A DNA stretch of 64,000 bases from Tubulanus polymorphus (GCF_964204645.1 NC_134027.1:22184485-22248484), one strand, 5' to 3'. Positions 36,468-50,200 are shown, numbered from the stretch's first letter. The notes: generated by a model not told the origin, from the sequence alone. Program-made: numbers and translations.

Positions 36468-37514
36468 CTTTTGAGTATTGGTTTCCTATTCCTAGAGGTT
36501 CAGTAGATGTCAGAATTACCGGTGCGTATAAATGAATTGATATTTGTATCAAAAAGTTGTTCAATAAAATAATCCATATTTTCATAGACTTAATGTATTG
36601 GTTCTTGGGCTTCCATGTGACCATTGTCTAGTTCCGTATGTGTTTGTATAGGATTAGGATTAGGATTTTATTTTCACTACAACCATTTCTATGGTACATG
36701 GAATGAGACTTATATTAAGTGCCACACGTGAAAATTCATATATATCCTTTTGTTTTCATTTGATTCTACCACGAGAGAAATCTGTCGACAATTTGGTGTC
36801 GTAAAATACAAATTCTCGCATTGTCGCCTGAAATTTTTCTAAAACGAACCAAAAGCCGGCCATAAAGAAATCCGAATGCGGCGTCGACGAGTCGAACCGT
36901 ATCCTGAAGTTTGAATAAAGAAAATTTTTAACGTAGCGTAACGTGTCTTACATATATTCAGTTAATCTCGCTCGCAAAGAACATAATATTCGGAATATTT
37001 TTTTAACGGATAAAGAAATTAACCATGCAGCTTTTTTTTCTTTGAAATCTAGGCGTTATAATCACAACCAATTCCGCCTACACAGGTAGTACCGGCACCG
37101 GCAAAATGTTGCCGCATAGATTTTCGGACTTTTTTTCGCATTGTCAAGTACGAATGGGGAGAGAACATATTTTGGTTATTCTGCTCCATTATACTGTATT
37201 ATTTTTGTTTTTTTGTTGTTTTGTTTTGTTGTTTTTTTTCTATTCTCCATGTCTCTTGTTTGTCCTGTCCACTTTATTGAAAATGTCAATCCAATGATGT
37301 ATATGTTGAACATTAAGGATCAATAAAGTTATTTTGAATTTGAATTCTACCAGTTTGAACGGATTAACGAATAGACCGGTACCGCTTAAAGCAGAATCAA
37401 TGTGTGACCCCCTGGCAATCGCTTTGCTGGGATGTCATTATATTTGACAGTTCCTTGTAGGTATAATAATGAAAACGCATGCATCTTTTCTTCTGAACGT
37501 TTTATGTTCAGAGA
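36468..37514. other. Gap between HAUS4 and the Ig-type gene, with a retroelement-like tail
   Basis: The HAUS4 3'UTR occupies its start. At about 37140-37345 there is a T-rich segment ending CAATAAAGTTATTTTGAATT, the style of 3' end seen in many invertebrate LINEs and SINEs; a similar ending (CAATAAAGATATTTTGAATT) occurs at 50923 and 61950. No gene is seen. Confidence 0.5.
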
Positions 37515-40262
37515 TTAGTTATCCAGCAGCACCATACGGCGAAACTCATGCATGTATTTGTTTTTAGCGCGGCACACGTAATTCGAATCCCAGCCGGTCA
37601 CATCAGCTGCAGTCGGGGAATTGATGATCAAACGAGCCAAAACCCGCGTGGAATGTCGAGATGTGACGATCTCTACGTTACCCGTTGGCGCTATTTCGGA
37701 GGCTGCCCTTTCGAACGCGCTCAAATCGTGGATCCGACCTGTCTGACGCGTTCGATAGAAACGCACGTCCGGTAGCGGATAGCCGGTTGCATCGCAGTTC
37801 AACATAACCTGAAAAAGAAGTTGAACCATCTTTAGTTATCACATCTCTTAATACATTATATCTAAGATATGACAAAAAAAAAATAATCGGTATATCTAAC
37901 CCGTTTTCTAAACAGGAAAACACTTTGGTGTGTTCGTAATGCAGGGGATCCGGGCACTAATTTTGAAGAACTTTGCACATTTCAAAGGGCCACTTTGATG
38001 TCCGAAAATGCAATATTGTATACAGGCACGCTAATTGCCCTAGTCCCCATGGATTTGCCCGTGAAATAGAAACTAAACAGAAAAAGGTGCCAATATCGTA
38101 ATTCGTACCAGATTTCGTAAGAATACAAAAAGTTATATTTACATGTATAATGAAAATTAGTTCATCTTCGATGAAATTTACAAGATGTAAAGAAGCGTGG
38201 TAACTGAGTAAGCACTATAGCGAACTTAGTGTATCCTCGCTTGCCACAGTAGCGGTGTCGGTACCGCATTGTGTCAAAGTTTATCAAAACTGAAATTAAT
38301 TTCGCGATTTTTTACGCCCGAATACGCCCAGCTATAAGCTTATCTTTTTGCGATGGAATAGGAGCATCAGTTCTGTTATAGTTATGCGGTAAAATTCAAC
38401 TGTTAATTTAGGATTAGAACTTAGTCCATAAAGGCTCCTGAAAATTTGCCTCTTCTTTCGAGAACCTTGGCGTCTAGGTTTTACCAACAACTATGGGACT
38501 GTTAATGGATGGACCCTGGGCTGAGAGTAATTTCTTAGCCGGGTTCAGGATTGGGCCGATGAATTTAGAGTATCTATTGGGCGTAATAGTGACTCCAGTC
38601 AAATCTACTCGTTTGTATTCAATTAATTTCAATATTCAATCCACCTATCTTGGGTCATTTCGATCCGGGCGGCATTTTCATTTGTACGAATACATATATT
38701 ACCCGTTTCTTGCTCGTTGAATTGTTCACCACATGCGTTTCGGTGTTCGAAATGAATCTAACCGGTTCGAACCCCACAAACTTGATCATTTTCGTTTGCA
38801 ACGCGTGGCGATATCCGACCTCCAATTTCCATCGTTCATCGAAAATCGCTGACCGGCTACCATCCACTTCGAAGTAGGCCATAAGATAGTTATTCCATTC
38901 TATTTTCGACACCGGTTTAACCAGATTGCCATTGCTACTTGTCATCCAAATATTAGGGCGCGGATAAGCCACAGCCAATACCATAATCACGTTCATCCCT
39001 TTGCGGTCTATAGGCACCGAGCCGAACATCCCCAACGCGTCAGTCTTAGCCTGCCATAACCGATGATGCAACCAATCCGTGTACAAGATAACGTTTCTAA
39101 TCTTTCCAGAATCACTTTTCCTAGTGACGAATGTGCAAAAAGTGGAGATAATTTGAATCACGTTGTCGACGCTCAAGTCTTTGTAAGGACCAGACACGCA
39201 GTATTCACCTGCGATATCATTCATCGCGTTCAGTCTAGCGACATTTTTCGTCTCGAAAGTCTGATCGTCAATCCATCTGCTGTACGATCCACCTCTATCC
39301 AACGTGTTCCAGTAGTCATCTATTCTTTGGCCGTCGTTTCCGAGTAACCGGTACCAGTTACCTTCCACAACGACGTCTTTCTTACCGCGAGCAAATTGCG
39401 GTGCCGCATCAGTGACGTCTATTGTCAGGCGTCGTTCCAGATTTACCTTACCATCGACGGCATCTTCTACGAATACAGTTTCCGGTGACCCGGTCACTCT
39501 ACCTAGTGGAACGTTGCGCACGATTGCCAATTCTCCAGCATTTATGTTGACATGGGCAATGTATAATTGGCAGCCGGTCAGTTTCAACATCAGTCTGTAA
39601 ACTCCTAGTAGTCCACTAGATTCGGGCGCTGATTTGAGTTCCAAACGTGTTGTAGTTGACGAACCTGAAGTCTGTTGAGATATTCTTCCGTATCTGCCGT
39701 CGTCTGAAAATGTAAATCTTCATTATTTGGTTAGAAAACCTAGGCCGAACAAAGATAATTTGTTTCCCTTTAATATACCATGACTGCACTAGGGTCGTCT
39801 TTCAAAATAACTGTAATAAATACATATCATCATTCTAATTACAGTCAAAGTTCCTTATACCACCATCCGTAATACCACCGAATTCACCTATCTCCTAGAA
39901 TTTTTCTTTTGGACACAGTTAATTTGGTATCTCCACAGAATTTAGTCAAAACGTCAAATGTTGGATTTTCACTTGTCTATGGAAACCGATATCAATGTAT
40001 CTTTTTTGGTTCAATGATTTTTAGTCATGATTATGAAGATATAAAATGGAAAATTACCCGAACTCGTAATTGGCACTTCTCGCGATGAAGGAAACCGGAC
40101 GTACCAGTAGGCTTCCGATGACAGGTTGGTTTCTATAGTGACCGATATGACCAGCGGCTTGTGTGGCTCGTACTTGGAAACTTCAATTCGCCGAATCCAT
40201 CCGAGATTATTCGAGCACTGGCCCTGCGCGGCCGCAGCAACGCAAGGCTTCACGATGCATCC
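37515..40262 (-). CDS. Immunoglobulin-type ectodomain protein
   Basis: Three exons chain in phase: 40262-40058, 39703-38703, 37808-37515 (499 codons plus stop). The last exon is a clear C2-type Ig domain: VMLNCDATGYPLPDVRFY, later NYVCRAKN, and the stop follows the end of the domain. The middle exon has Ig-like stretches (one cysteine in AGEYCVSG, another in KLTGCQLY) and several possible N-glycosylation sites, including NNSTS. The first exon has C-x4-C spacing (GCIVKPC) and QCSNN. No membrane segment follows the Ig domain, so as read the protein is secreted, unless other 3' exons exist. I cannot name the family. Exon 1 has no ATG; a phase-compatible start exon is at 40496-40374, described next. 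Confidence 0.65.
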
Positions 40263-40347
40263 CTACAAACAAGATTGAAAACAGATGAGGTATCTGTGGC
40301 GACTATGGCAATTGAGAAAATACCAGGTTCGCTAGTGTGCATATCAA

Positions 40348-41110
40348 CAACGATGGCGGAATAGGAAGATTACGGACAGTGCGCTTCCCGCGACGCCGGT
40401 CACCATCCAGAAATAAATGTAAATGTTAAACGTGTACCAAACGGCGTTCTGCCACGTGCGAGAAAAGAACACTCGCGAGGTAGCGTTCAAACTCATACTC
40501 TCTCCAGTGAATATCTCTTAGGAGCCTGTTTTATAACCACCCAGTTCTTGGCTGGATGCTTCCTCGTTCGAGTCGAAAGACTTCGCTTGTAAGAGCCTTT
40601 CTACTTTGTCGTTCTGTTCATCTATTTCGCAAGGCTCCCCCGGGTTGCTAGGTCTGTTGACTGCTCATACACCACCACAGATGGCATCGACGCGACAGTG
40701 TTATGCATGCAGATCTTACTTTTTGCTTCACCTTCTTGTCCACACGGACTGATCGAATAGGTATCCCCGGAGAGTAAGTGTGTCTCGAATGATAATGGAT
40801 GCACTTTGAATCGAATTTTTAACGAACAACTAAGAGCGCCACTCGCTATTGCCCGACTATTAATGCCTTTTCACTCATATAGTAAACCATTTAATGAATT
40901 TATTACACCGCTCAACATGATTTTAAGAGCGTACACTTGAAAGCTACTCTTTGCAAAAAAATTAGCTGACAATTTTAACAAATCGACGCGTATGAACCAT
41001 TCTTAACGAACACCATTAGAGAAGGTATATACACACCGACGATGAATAGTTAGTGACATTAAAGCCATTGTTGATTTTTTTACCGATAACAGTTCATTTT
41101 GCCTCCAATA
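40348..41110 (-). repeat. Duplicated 5' end of the GPCR at 42,611-43,585, possible start exon of the Ig gene
   Basis: 40360-40496 is nearly identical to 43451-43585, the first 46 or so codons of the GPCR (start MSLNATSRVFFSRTWQNAVW). Weaker similarity continues upstream to about 41110, against about 44190, which would cover the 5'UTR and promoter. The GPCR reading ends at a stop soon after TM1. A GTAATC donor after codon 41 (40374) is in phase 0 with the acceptor at 40263, so the copy could splice to the Ig gene over a 111-nt intron, giving 540 codons with TM1 acting as signal peptide. The duplication is seen; the splice is inferred. Confidence 0.6.
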
Positions 41111-42610
41111 CTAACAATTATTAATACAAGGTGGCTGCCTTCTGAATCCACCCCTCTACGACATATCAAATATCATCTCTGATCGATCTTTTCAGTCATG
41201 CATTTGGGACAAGTCTATAGATGATTTCAGAGGATGGCCACCTCTCCGTAATTAGATTTCCGTAACGAATTTGTTGTCAGCTTTCGCTTTCACGCGACTT
41301 ATTATCATTCAGCCTTCGACTTCACACATGTCCAATGCGGAGTGGATCGATGTTGCCTGTAAAATGGTACTACGTGGTCAATTAAATAACGGAAAATCTG
41401 GTGGAGCAAAATAACAGCAGAACATCGCGAGCTTGCTAGTTAGAAAGATACCCACGATAAACGAAGTTTAAAGCCCTTTATATCATATATTATAAAGATC
41501 ATAAATAAATATCAATTAACACGTCACTGCCAGAACTACTTTCAAGATTTTGGGTTTATTAAGGTTTCAATTGATCCGAACATTCCGGTCAGTTTGCCCT
41601 CAAGAACATTCGCAATTTACCTTAGAAAAAAGGGTTCGAATACCGATCGCTAGAACCTGCTTTGAACCTTATTACACCTAGAATATATAATGTAAGAAAA
41701 ACCACTGTTACCAAATATGAACACTTTTTATTGAGATTCAAACTGAATAATGCAATCTGAGATTGAGATCAATATAATTTAAATGACAAACGAGATTTTT
41801 CACTCTCTCCCTCCCTACCAGTCAGCTGTTTTTATTTTGTGAACGTTGCAAAATACAATGGTCGATGCAGCGTCCTTATTAAAGACAGTCGAACATCTCT
41901 GGTTAATTGTAAGTCATAATCGGGAATTAGGAAATATCTACATTTGAAAGATCAAAGGTTGAGACCTGATAGATCAACTTGATCATTTATTAAGTACTGC
42001 CTCGTCAGATATCAAATCATCACGCCCGATATCGATAAATAGCGGGCGTGATATCACGAATCGTAACAAAAACTACGTATCAAAAATCCATAGAATAGTA
42101 GTAAACTTAAACATTACTACTATTTCCTTTATCAAAAGGTCATGGCTGCTATTTCTTTTCCAATATTTTTTTCATAGTTTTAGACTCAACGAATCGGGCA
42201 TTGAATCCCCCACTAGCTCTGGGAATAAGACCGCTTCGATACGCGTTTTATCATCCATGCTGGCCAGGGTTTCATTTGCCTACCGTCAATACTCACGCCA
42301 AAACAAGCTCTGGCCGCCAGTTCAGCACCCACCGGTCTATGTATAAACCAATGAGATGCGTTGTTTCTCATCGGCAGATTCGTTCTATCAATACTACGAA
42401 CCTGATTGGCTAGATATATTAACAAAAGCTCTTAATATGTAATACCAGCCAGAACCAAAATAGAGCGTAGACTGATCGCTTTATGTTATATCGGCTATGG
42501 AACTAAAATTTACTTTGTTTTAATGATCTAATGTTGTTTGATTGGCCCATTGAAGCTTATTGTCATAGACCTACGCCTTGATTGTGCGACCGGTTAACGA
42601 CTGATGATGT
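41111..42610. other. Gap upstream of the Ig gene
   Basis: No gene recognised. A perfect 10-bp-stem hairpin ATCACGCCCG / CGGGCGTGAT lies at 42019-42052, next to repeated GATATC motifs. The 3'UTR of the GPCR should lie at the right end. Confidence 0.5.
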
Positions 42611-43585
42611 TTACCGGATCCTGGTGACAAGACGCGTCAATTCGTGGCGAAACAATTTCAAATTAGCCACGTAAATAAAGAAGTTGACGCCGCTGTTAGT
42701 GATCATCATGACTCCTCCGATCATGTTAGATAAATTTTGCAGATGCACCGGCAATTGTGACTGCACAGTCGACGTGCCCTGTAGGGTTTCAAACACCGCG
42801 CTGGGCACGTTGAATAGGAAATACGCCACGGTTATGCAAATCAGATTGCGCACGCATCTGCGTTCCTGTCCTGATGTGTTCGTGTTTTTGAAGCGAGCGT
42901 CTCGTCTGGCGAACTGACTGGCGATCAGTGCAGTGGATACGGCAAAACCGCAAAAAGGGATTATTATAGTCACAACATACGTATAAATGATCTTGATTTT
43001 AGTCGAGATACCCGGGACCATATACCATTCACAATGTCTCGTTACGCTGCCGTCGTGACTCTGGTAGGTTTTCAGGTAAAACTGGCCGATCATCGCGCTC
43101 TCGGAAACAGTGAAATATGCGAATACCGATAAGACCAAATACCATCGTCGAGTCCGCGTCACGAATCTTCCGACCTGTAACGGCGCCAACACGGCTACGC
43201 TGCGCTCAACGGCGAAACACAACAGCACCCAAGAAGAGGTTTTCATACCGATACTGATCAGAAACATACCCAGCTTACAGGAGACATCGCTAATCGCGAA
43301 GAACATGTATTTACCGTGAAAATTACCGGCCACGATATGAATCCGCTCGAGCGCTTTCAGCGAGAATGTAACGACGAAAATCGAATCGGAGAAGGCCAGC
43401 GGTACCAGGTACTGAAAGCTGCACGCGTCTATAGAGCGACGCACACGGAACAGAATGATTACGGACAGTGCGCTTCCCGCGAAACCGGTCATCATCCAGA
43501 AATAGATGTAAATGTTAAACGTGTACCAAACGGCGTTCTGCCAGGTGCGAGAAAAGAAAACTTGCGAGGTGGCGTTCAAACTCAT
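42611..43585 (-). CDS. Rhodopsin-class GPCR, intronless
   Basis: A 324-residue complete frame with seven hydrophobic segments. The N-terminus is short with an NAT glycosylation site. TM1 is around 20-45 (GSALSVIILF). TM2 has LAFSDSIF. TM3 carries the conserved cysteine (DVSCKLGM) and ends VERS in place of DRY; loop 2 has its partner cysteine (RHCEWY). TM6 is around NLICITVAYFLFNVPSAVF; TM7 has NSGVNFFIY, a variant of NPxxY. It resembles invertebrate peptide-type GPCRs; the ligand is unknown. Its 5' end and upstream DNA are duplicated at 40348-41110. Confidence 0.85.
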   Translation of the reverse strand: MSLNATSQVFFSRTWQNAVWYTFNIYIYFWMMTGFAGSALSVIILFRVRRSIDACSFQYLVPLAFSDSIFVVTFSLKALERIHIVAGNFHGKYMFFAISDVSCKLGMFLISIGMKTSSWVLLCFAVERSVAVLAPLQVGRFVTRTRRWYLVLSVFAYFTVSESAMIGQFYLKTYQSHDGSVTRHCEWYMVPGISTKIKIIYTYVVTIIIPFCGFAVSTALIASQFARRDARFKNTNTSGQERRCVRNLICITVAYFLFNVPSAVFETLQGTSTVQSQLPVHLQNLSNMIGGVMMITNSGVNFFIYVANLKLFRHELTRLVTRIR

Positions 43586-43839
43586 TCCGCTCTACACAGA
43601 ACCGTTGAATAATAACCGCCCAATTTGCATTCCAGTTCTATCCATGTCACATGGCTACCTGACAAGGCTCGCTCTGGTGGTTGACCCGGTAACTTGCGGT
43701 CTGTTGACTGGTCACAATGCCGCCGATTTATATAGATAGACCAGCGAAAGTATCGACGCGATAATGTGTATTAATATGTGTGCAGGCCTTAGTAAAGATG
43801 GCTTAGCTTTGTGCCACGGCCCGATCGAGTGAGAGAGTG

Positions 43840-43842
<3 letters not shown>

Positions 43843-43879
<37 letters not shown>
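43843..43879. repeat. (GA)n microsatellite
   Basis: About 18 GA units upstream of the GPCR start. It is absent from the duplicated copy at 40.5-41.1 kb. Confidence 0.95.
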
Positions 43880-43882
<3 letters not shown>

Positions 43883-46800
43883 GATAATGGATGCACATTA
43901 GTATATTCATCGCACCATCATCCCTACCGCTATCGCTCCCCGTTAATGCGTTTCAAGTAATTGCCAGCCATTGAGTTCAAATCGAATCGCCAATAGATAA
44001 CATTTAGAACGCAAACTCGAAAACTGTTCTCTGAGACGATAAGCTCTTTACGAAATTCGACACGTATCAAGCCTTCTTAACGAATATCATCCGAGAAAGT
44101 ATACATTTCGACAATAAATAGTTATATTTAGAGCCATCGTTGATAATAGTGCGTTTCGATTCTTATAGCTCTACTATGAGTAATTCATTTGGCGTGTATT
44201 TCTTCAAAGATATATAATACCGGGGTTGGCCCCAACTTCATCTGATAGATGCCTTTTCGTTTTTGTTCCTATTTTATAGATTTCCTGTGCTCACGAATGA
44301 CGGCTCTACACCATTTTGAGATTTTTGTCCATAATTTTCTAAGGACTAACCGGAAAATCTGTGAATTCCAGATATTTTCCAGGATTTCTCCAATTTCTCA
44401 GAAAAGCCAAAAAATGTTTCAAATTGAGAAATAGTCAAATTGTCTAAAAGAAGCGACTATGTCTATGATCTCTTCACTTACTGTATAGAACGTTGTTAAC
44501 AACGTCAAAATCAGCTTCAAGTTCGTCTCCATAGTCAGCTATGCGACAAGAAATGTGTAAAACAAACGAATAGCAATTCGCGTGCTTTATGAAATAATCA
44601 CAATATTTGGCACATAACTCTCATTCGTTTCGTGGCAATTGGCAGTAATTTCTCAAAACATATATACATGTTCTAATTTCCAGACAGGGAATCTATTTGA
44701 AATTATACGTCATTACATAACCACAAAATGTTACTGATGAAGTAATAGCCTCTTCTGTAATAAGGGTCGTAACGTGGTACGACCTTGTTTGGTCGGCATG
44801 CACAACGGGGTACCCGCAGTGGTGCTGTGGCAATCGAGGATTCCATTTATGGCAGGCGAGGATCCGACAGGTTCGCTAGTAGAGAGTTGGTCGGCCGCGT
44901 TAGATTTCTTCTACATTTCAATTAAGTCTAAATGAAATTTTCTCACAAATGAATCAATTATTAATGAAAACTATACCGATATCCGAGTGGAAGAATGAAA
45001 GTATTGTATGTTTGGTGGGTGCCGTGATAATATATGGATTCGGGAGTCTAAAACTCATGTTCATAGTTCATTGAAAATGAAATAATTTTGACCAAGGACG
45101 AATTACTGCTCATCACGCCATCTGGCGGGATAGGTGGTTTTGCAGGTATATATTGACTATATCGTCGGGTACCCCATTCCAATGAGCGGAAGTTAATATG
45201 ATGTTTGAGCCTGAGCTTGAAAGTTATGATCACAGGCAGATATTGAGCTCTATGGCCAACACATAACATCATAAATTGGTCCGCTAATAAAGTGTTTTGT
45301 GGTATAGATGACACGTTTGTATGAATTTGTGCTGAAAATAGATAATTTGTCAGGAATTAAGGACCAAAAATTGGCAATATTTTTGATACAAACTGAGAAA
45401 GTATGAAAACATTTGAGAACGCGTTTACTGTTTTTGAATATACACGGGGTGTATTTCGAACATGCTTTAAATTCCGGTACTGCTGTGCATTTCGGTGTGA
45501 GAATGATAACGGTCTGTTAATCAATGATTGAAAAAATGGAACCACGTTTTTAAGATACTTTATCAACATGTCTTAGTTAAAACAAAAACAAAAATCACAG
45601 GAAATAATACGTAGAGCTTAGGTTTCAATTTTACTTATCATGAGGACTCTACGTTCGACTGTGGCAATCGACGATTCCACTTGTGGCAAGCGGGGATCCA
45701 CCAGGTTGACAGGGTCGTCGCACTGATTTGCACGCCATCTAGTGGGATAGCCGGTGGCACGGAGTCCTCATCACGAAGTGGTACTTTCACAAATTCGTTC
45801 AATTCTTACCCAACCTCACTATAGCTACGCACCTGAAAGTTGATTGATATCGAGGGATTACATTGATTAACAGGGGATTTTAGCTAACAGTGAATTATTG
45901 AGGTTATCTCAACAGAAGCCTTTTTTCGTAAAACGTTCGGATGATGTATGCTTCGTTGCACGGCAAGATATCAAGTTTCATTAGTCAAGATAACACAATG
46001 TCTGTGGAAGCTTAAGCCGTGTGTGAACGTGAACGGCCCTTCGGGTAAGCAAATTTGGAAAGTTATTCTAGACGAAAATATTTCAAATGCAAAACGAATT
46101 TGGCCTTTTTGCCTTGTCATCCCTTGCGAATTCAATTTGAATCTGACCCCAATTCTAAAGATTGGGGATTCAATTTGGTGGATAGAATTTTAAAAAGTCG
46201 CATAATGAAAGTGAACAAATTCTGGCCCATTTCAATTCATTGCGTCATTTATGGAATTTGTATATACCAGGTAAAAATGCAGGTGCAAATTAGCATTCCG
46301 TGACTGTAAACCGGGCCGCTTCTATTGGAAATAATAAACTAATTATTAATGGTGTGAATATCAATTCTCCACGTTGCAGTCTTAAAAACGAAATTCAATA
46401 TATTCTCAAAACGTTTCTCTTTCCTGATATTGCAGTGAAGCATAGTATCCATAATGGTAGTCAACGCACATTTACAATACATTTTACGTAAATTGGTACA
46501 TTTTACGTAAATTCGTTTATTGAATTTCAGTGTAAAAGAAGTATCTTGGAGATTACGTGCCAGTGGTACAGTAAGAACATAATCTATATAATTATGTATC
46601 ATCAACGTTTGAAGATTCCTTTCCCCGCTCGTATCTTCTTAAAAAATTATTTTCATGTTAGGTTGCTGTTCATCCTTCTTCAGAAAATGTACATCCACGT
46701 GTTTTAGCGACGTCCTATTTATTGTCAGCGACCTGAAAGAAGAGTTCCATCAGCTTTAAGGCACCATTCGACTCTATAGATTTCAGTAAGGACAAAAAGA

Positions 46801-47255
46801 CAATGATTAATTCAATTATTTGTACAATCACATTTTACCACACGTTGCTAAAGATGTGGAACAAGTCCCGGGCGTCAAGTATAACGTTTGTTGATTGTTT
46901 ATATATCAATATAACGGCTTTAGCGACATTGGCTGTGCTCTAGGACAACCAGCGGGAAAAATGGCTTCAACGAAAGCTGCAATTATCTATTGTTCTATTC
47001 GAAAAACGCGCTGAAGATTTGGCTTGGAAAACTGGTCGATATTGTCGCCAGTCTATTGATTTCCAATTAGATGAATTAGTTGATAGTTTCAGCCATATTT
47101 AATTTTTTTGAAAAACAATGAGTTTACCGTGCAGCATGTCAGTGTTTCTTTGTTTCGATATTTTAATAATAGATGAGCTACGCTTCGCGTTCAAAAAGGA
47201 TGTAATTCACTACTCTTTGTAGATTCGTAGTTAGAGGGAAGAAATTGCGACGGCA
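43880..47255. other. Region upstream of PAN-GON gene A
   Basis: No functional gene is seen apart from an exon-like remnant at 46945-47101. The 'gccatctggcggg' dispersed repeat lies at 44,850-45,185, with a second short relative (CGCCATCTAGTGGGATAG) at 45,733. The promoter of the PAN-GON gene should lie close to 47,256, but no core element can be assigned. Confidence 0.5.
46948..47101 (+). pseudogene. Exon-like open segment, copy A (unrecognised)
   Basis: After CTCTAG a frame reads DNQREKWLQRKLQLSIVLF and continues for about 52 residues to a stop; it is charged and helix-like. The twin at 58237-58395 follows TTATAG. All five differences I see between the copies in this frame change the protein, including loss of the stop in B, so it is not maintained as coding. 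It could be a relic exon; no family is recognised. Confidence 0.35.
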
Positions 47256-50200
47256 ATGAAAATAAGAAGCATGACTTACCTCGTTCACATTCTTATGACT
47301 TGTTTGCTGATTAACTGCGAATGTTTCGAAACGGGCTCGGTATATTTCGCAGAAGTAGCGACAAGAGGAAACGATTACTCGATAGATGGACCGTATCTGT
47401 CTATTGATAATAATTCAGCCTCTTTGATCAGTTGCAGCGCCGCGTGTTCACTGGATACTAAATGCAAATCGTTCAATTATCACGGAGATTCCAGCGTTTG
47501 CGAATTGAGTGACAAGTTACCAATTGGCCCGACGTTCAGGCAAAGAAATGGCACAGCATTTAGATTTAAGGTCAGTATAGGATATTTTTGCACTATTTTT
47601 GCACTATTCAAACAGCATGTTCCATAGAATATGTCCATACGCTGCTTAAGCGTTTACGTAAATTGGCTCTGGATCCAGTTCGAAAATTGTGCGCTTGATT
47701 TCTACTCTCCGGATCAAGTTCCATAGTTGTATTTGTTTGATTTGACTCTGGATCTATGAGTTCCATAATTTGAGGTCTAATTTGACTCCACAGTTGTATG
47801 AGTGTAATTGTGCGGATTAAGTCCCACGATCGAAATATTAGGAAATGACTATAATTCAATTAACTACAAATTTAGCCTGCTTCAATTTTGGATCAGCATT
47901 CTGTGACTGTAAACCAGTGAAAAAAGTGAATAGCACTTTAAAAACCCCAAGCGATCCTTTTTCTAAACATTGTCAATATCAATATCAAGAGAGTGGAACC
48001 TCGTTACAGCGAATATCAGCACCAGAAAATATGTTTGTTTTCACCGATTAGTCGTTATATCCAGGATGAAATGCATTAAATTTTCTTATTTTGGACGGAA
48101 TTCTATATTTGTTGTATCCAATAAATCGCTGTGTCCGAGTTCAAGCAAAGGAAGGCATTAAAATGAAAAGTTAGTTTAAACGAAGCGTTAAAACGAGAAA
48201 TGAAAAAATGTGAAGCAAATTGTTTGAGATTGAGTATGTGGCCCCAAAATCAGCCTTCATTTGAGCTAAATTGATTAATAAGTAAATTTGGTTATCAAAT
48301 TTCAGTGCAGCGTTCTCGAAGATGATTGCCAGCGCTATAGTAAGTTTATAATACGGGATATCGACAAATTCAAGTTCTGGAATTACGCGTTTGATGGCGC
48401 TAGTCAGAACCGGAAATTTGAACCTAAATCCGCCATGCTCTAGTTCTTTTGCAATGAAAATCTCTCGCTTCAAGTTTTCAATGAGCGATATTTTACTTAC
48501 TATTTATCGTCACGCATAATCCTTTATATATGATATCCTACCGCTACGATGGATATGATAAAACCTCACTGCAAAGGCTAGAAATTACTATAAATGTCCT
48601 AAAATTATCAAAAAATATTTTGCAACTGCTGACGATGCAAAGACTGGTTGCCAGGTGTCACATGGTGGCAGCACTTGACGGCCCAATTTTGATTGTTGGT
48701 TCGAGTCCTGGTCCTTTTCATATTTTTATTATGAATCTACCAGTTTAGTCCTTTAAAATCAATTTTATTTCATAATATTATTTTATGTTTATCAGTGTAG
48801 CCTGCAATAAATTTACTTTAAGAGTCCTGAACTCAAAAACAAAGTGATGACACCCGGCACCAGTCATTGCTTCGAGCGTCATCGCTAAATCTGTTATTTT
48901 TGGTAATTTTTTTACATTTCTAGTAATATTTAGCGTTCGAAGTGAGGTTTTATCGAATTCAACACATTGTCAGGATATCATATTCAAAGGATTATGCGTG
49001 CCGTTTTATAGTAAGTAAAATATCGCTAACTAAAAGATTGAAGCGGGAGATTTTTATCGCAAATGAACTAGAACATGGCGGATTTAGGTTCCAATTTCCG
49101 GTTTTGACTAGCGCCATCAAACGGGTAATTGAAGAACTTGAATTTGTCGATATCCCGTATTAATCATCAAAGTTTGAAATATATACAATCTAGAATATCT
49201 CTTCTCATAGAGATTTTAAGTTATGGGCAAGTCATACAAAATAAATCTTATTTCATCTTTAACGGTGATTTTTCATTATTTTTCGTCATCACCTCAAGTA
49301 ACCAAAGATAATTTCTCATATTTCGATGGTCACTGCTAGATCGTGGGAACGTATGCCATTTAGCATGATAACTGCTCATTGAAGAAACTAGCTTATGACG
49401 ATACGGCCATTTTGTTTCATCTGCAGGTCTGAAACCGGTGTCGTGTACGGATGTGTTGATCAGAGGCGATACCACAGACAAGACTTACGATTTGTACCCG
49501 ATAAAAAGCGCGTATAAACGCAAATTCAGAATCTTCTGCCACGCGATGATGTCACTAACACCTAGAGAGTACCTTCCACTTCCGGCCGGGCGGAAAAATA
49601 ACTTCAGCGAGGCAAAGAAAAGCGGGATATATAGAGTGTGGAAGGACTGGTGTTACATCAAATTCTGGCGAGTTCGTATCTCTATTTGGGTAAGTAAATA
49701 TTGTATCTTATATCATTGTAATATCTACAGACGTAGGCCTACGTACGTCGTGCTGAATATGATTTATTGTTTGGTGGTAACCTGTTGATGGTACTTCAAA
49801 GTGATATAGATAATACTTTTCTGTACTTGTTGAATAACGAGTATGCGATGAACGTATGCCGTGTCAAATTGACGCAATAAAGATCTTCCCATTATTCGAG
49901 TTAACAGCACGTTGGAAATTAGAGAAAAAAACAACCAATATATTGGAAATCGAAGTTTCTCGACTGGCAGAGAATTGTATTCTTTATAACAGAAACGTCG
50001 GAATTAATGAGTTGTAAAAAATCTTTATCGAGAAAAGCAGTTTGTCGAACGTACCTGAATACTTTCGCAGTGTAGTCTTTATGAATTTTCGATGGTAGCC
50101 CATTCAACTGTTTTCTAGCGTGATTGACAATAGAGTTTATTGATAGCGTATACATCAGGTCAAAAGTTCAACAAACAAATACGGCGATTTAATTGACTAA

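Noticed and set aside
37106-37326. Hydrophobic 60-codon frames as a small membrane protein
   Set aside because: They lie in a T-rich, retroelement-tail-like segment; hydrophobicity follows from base composition.
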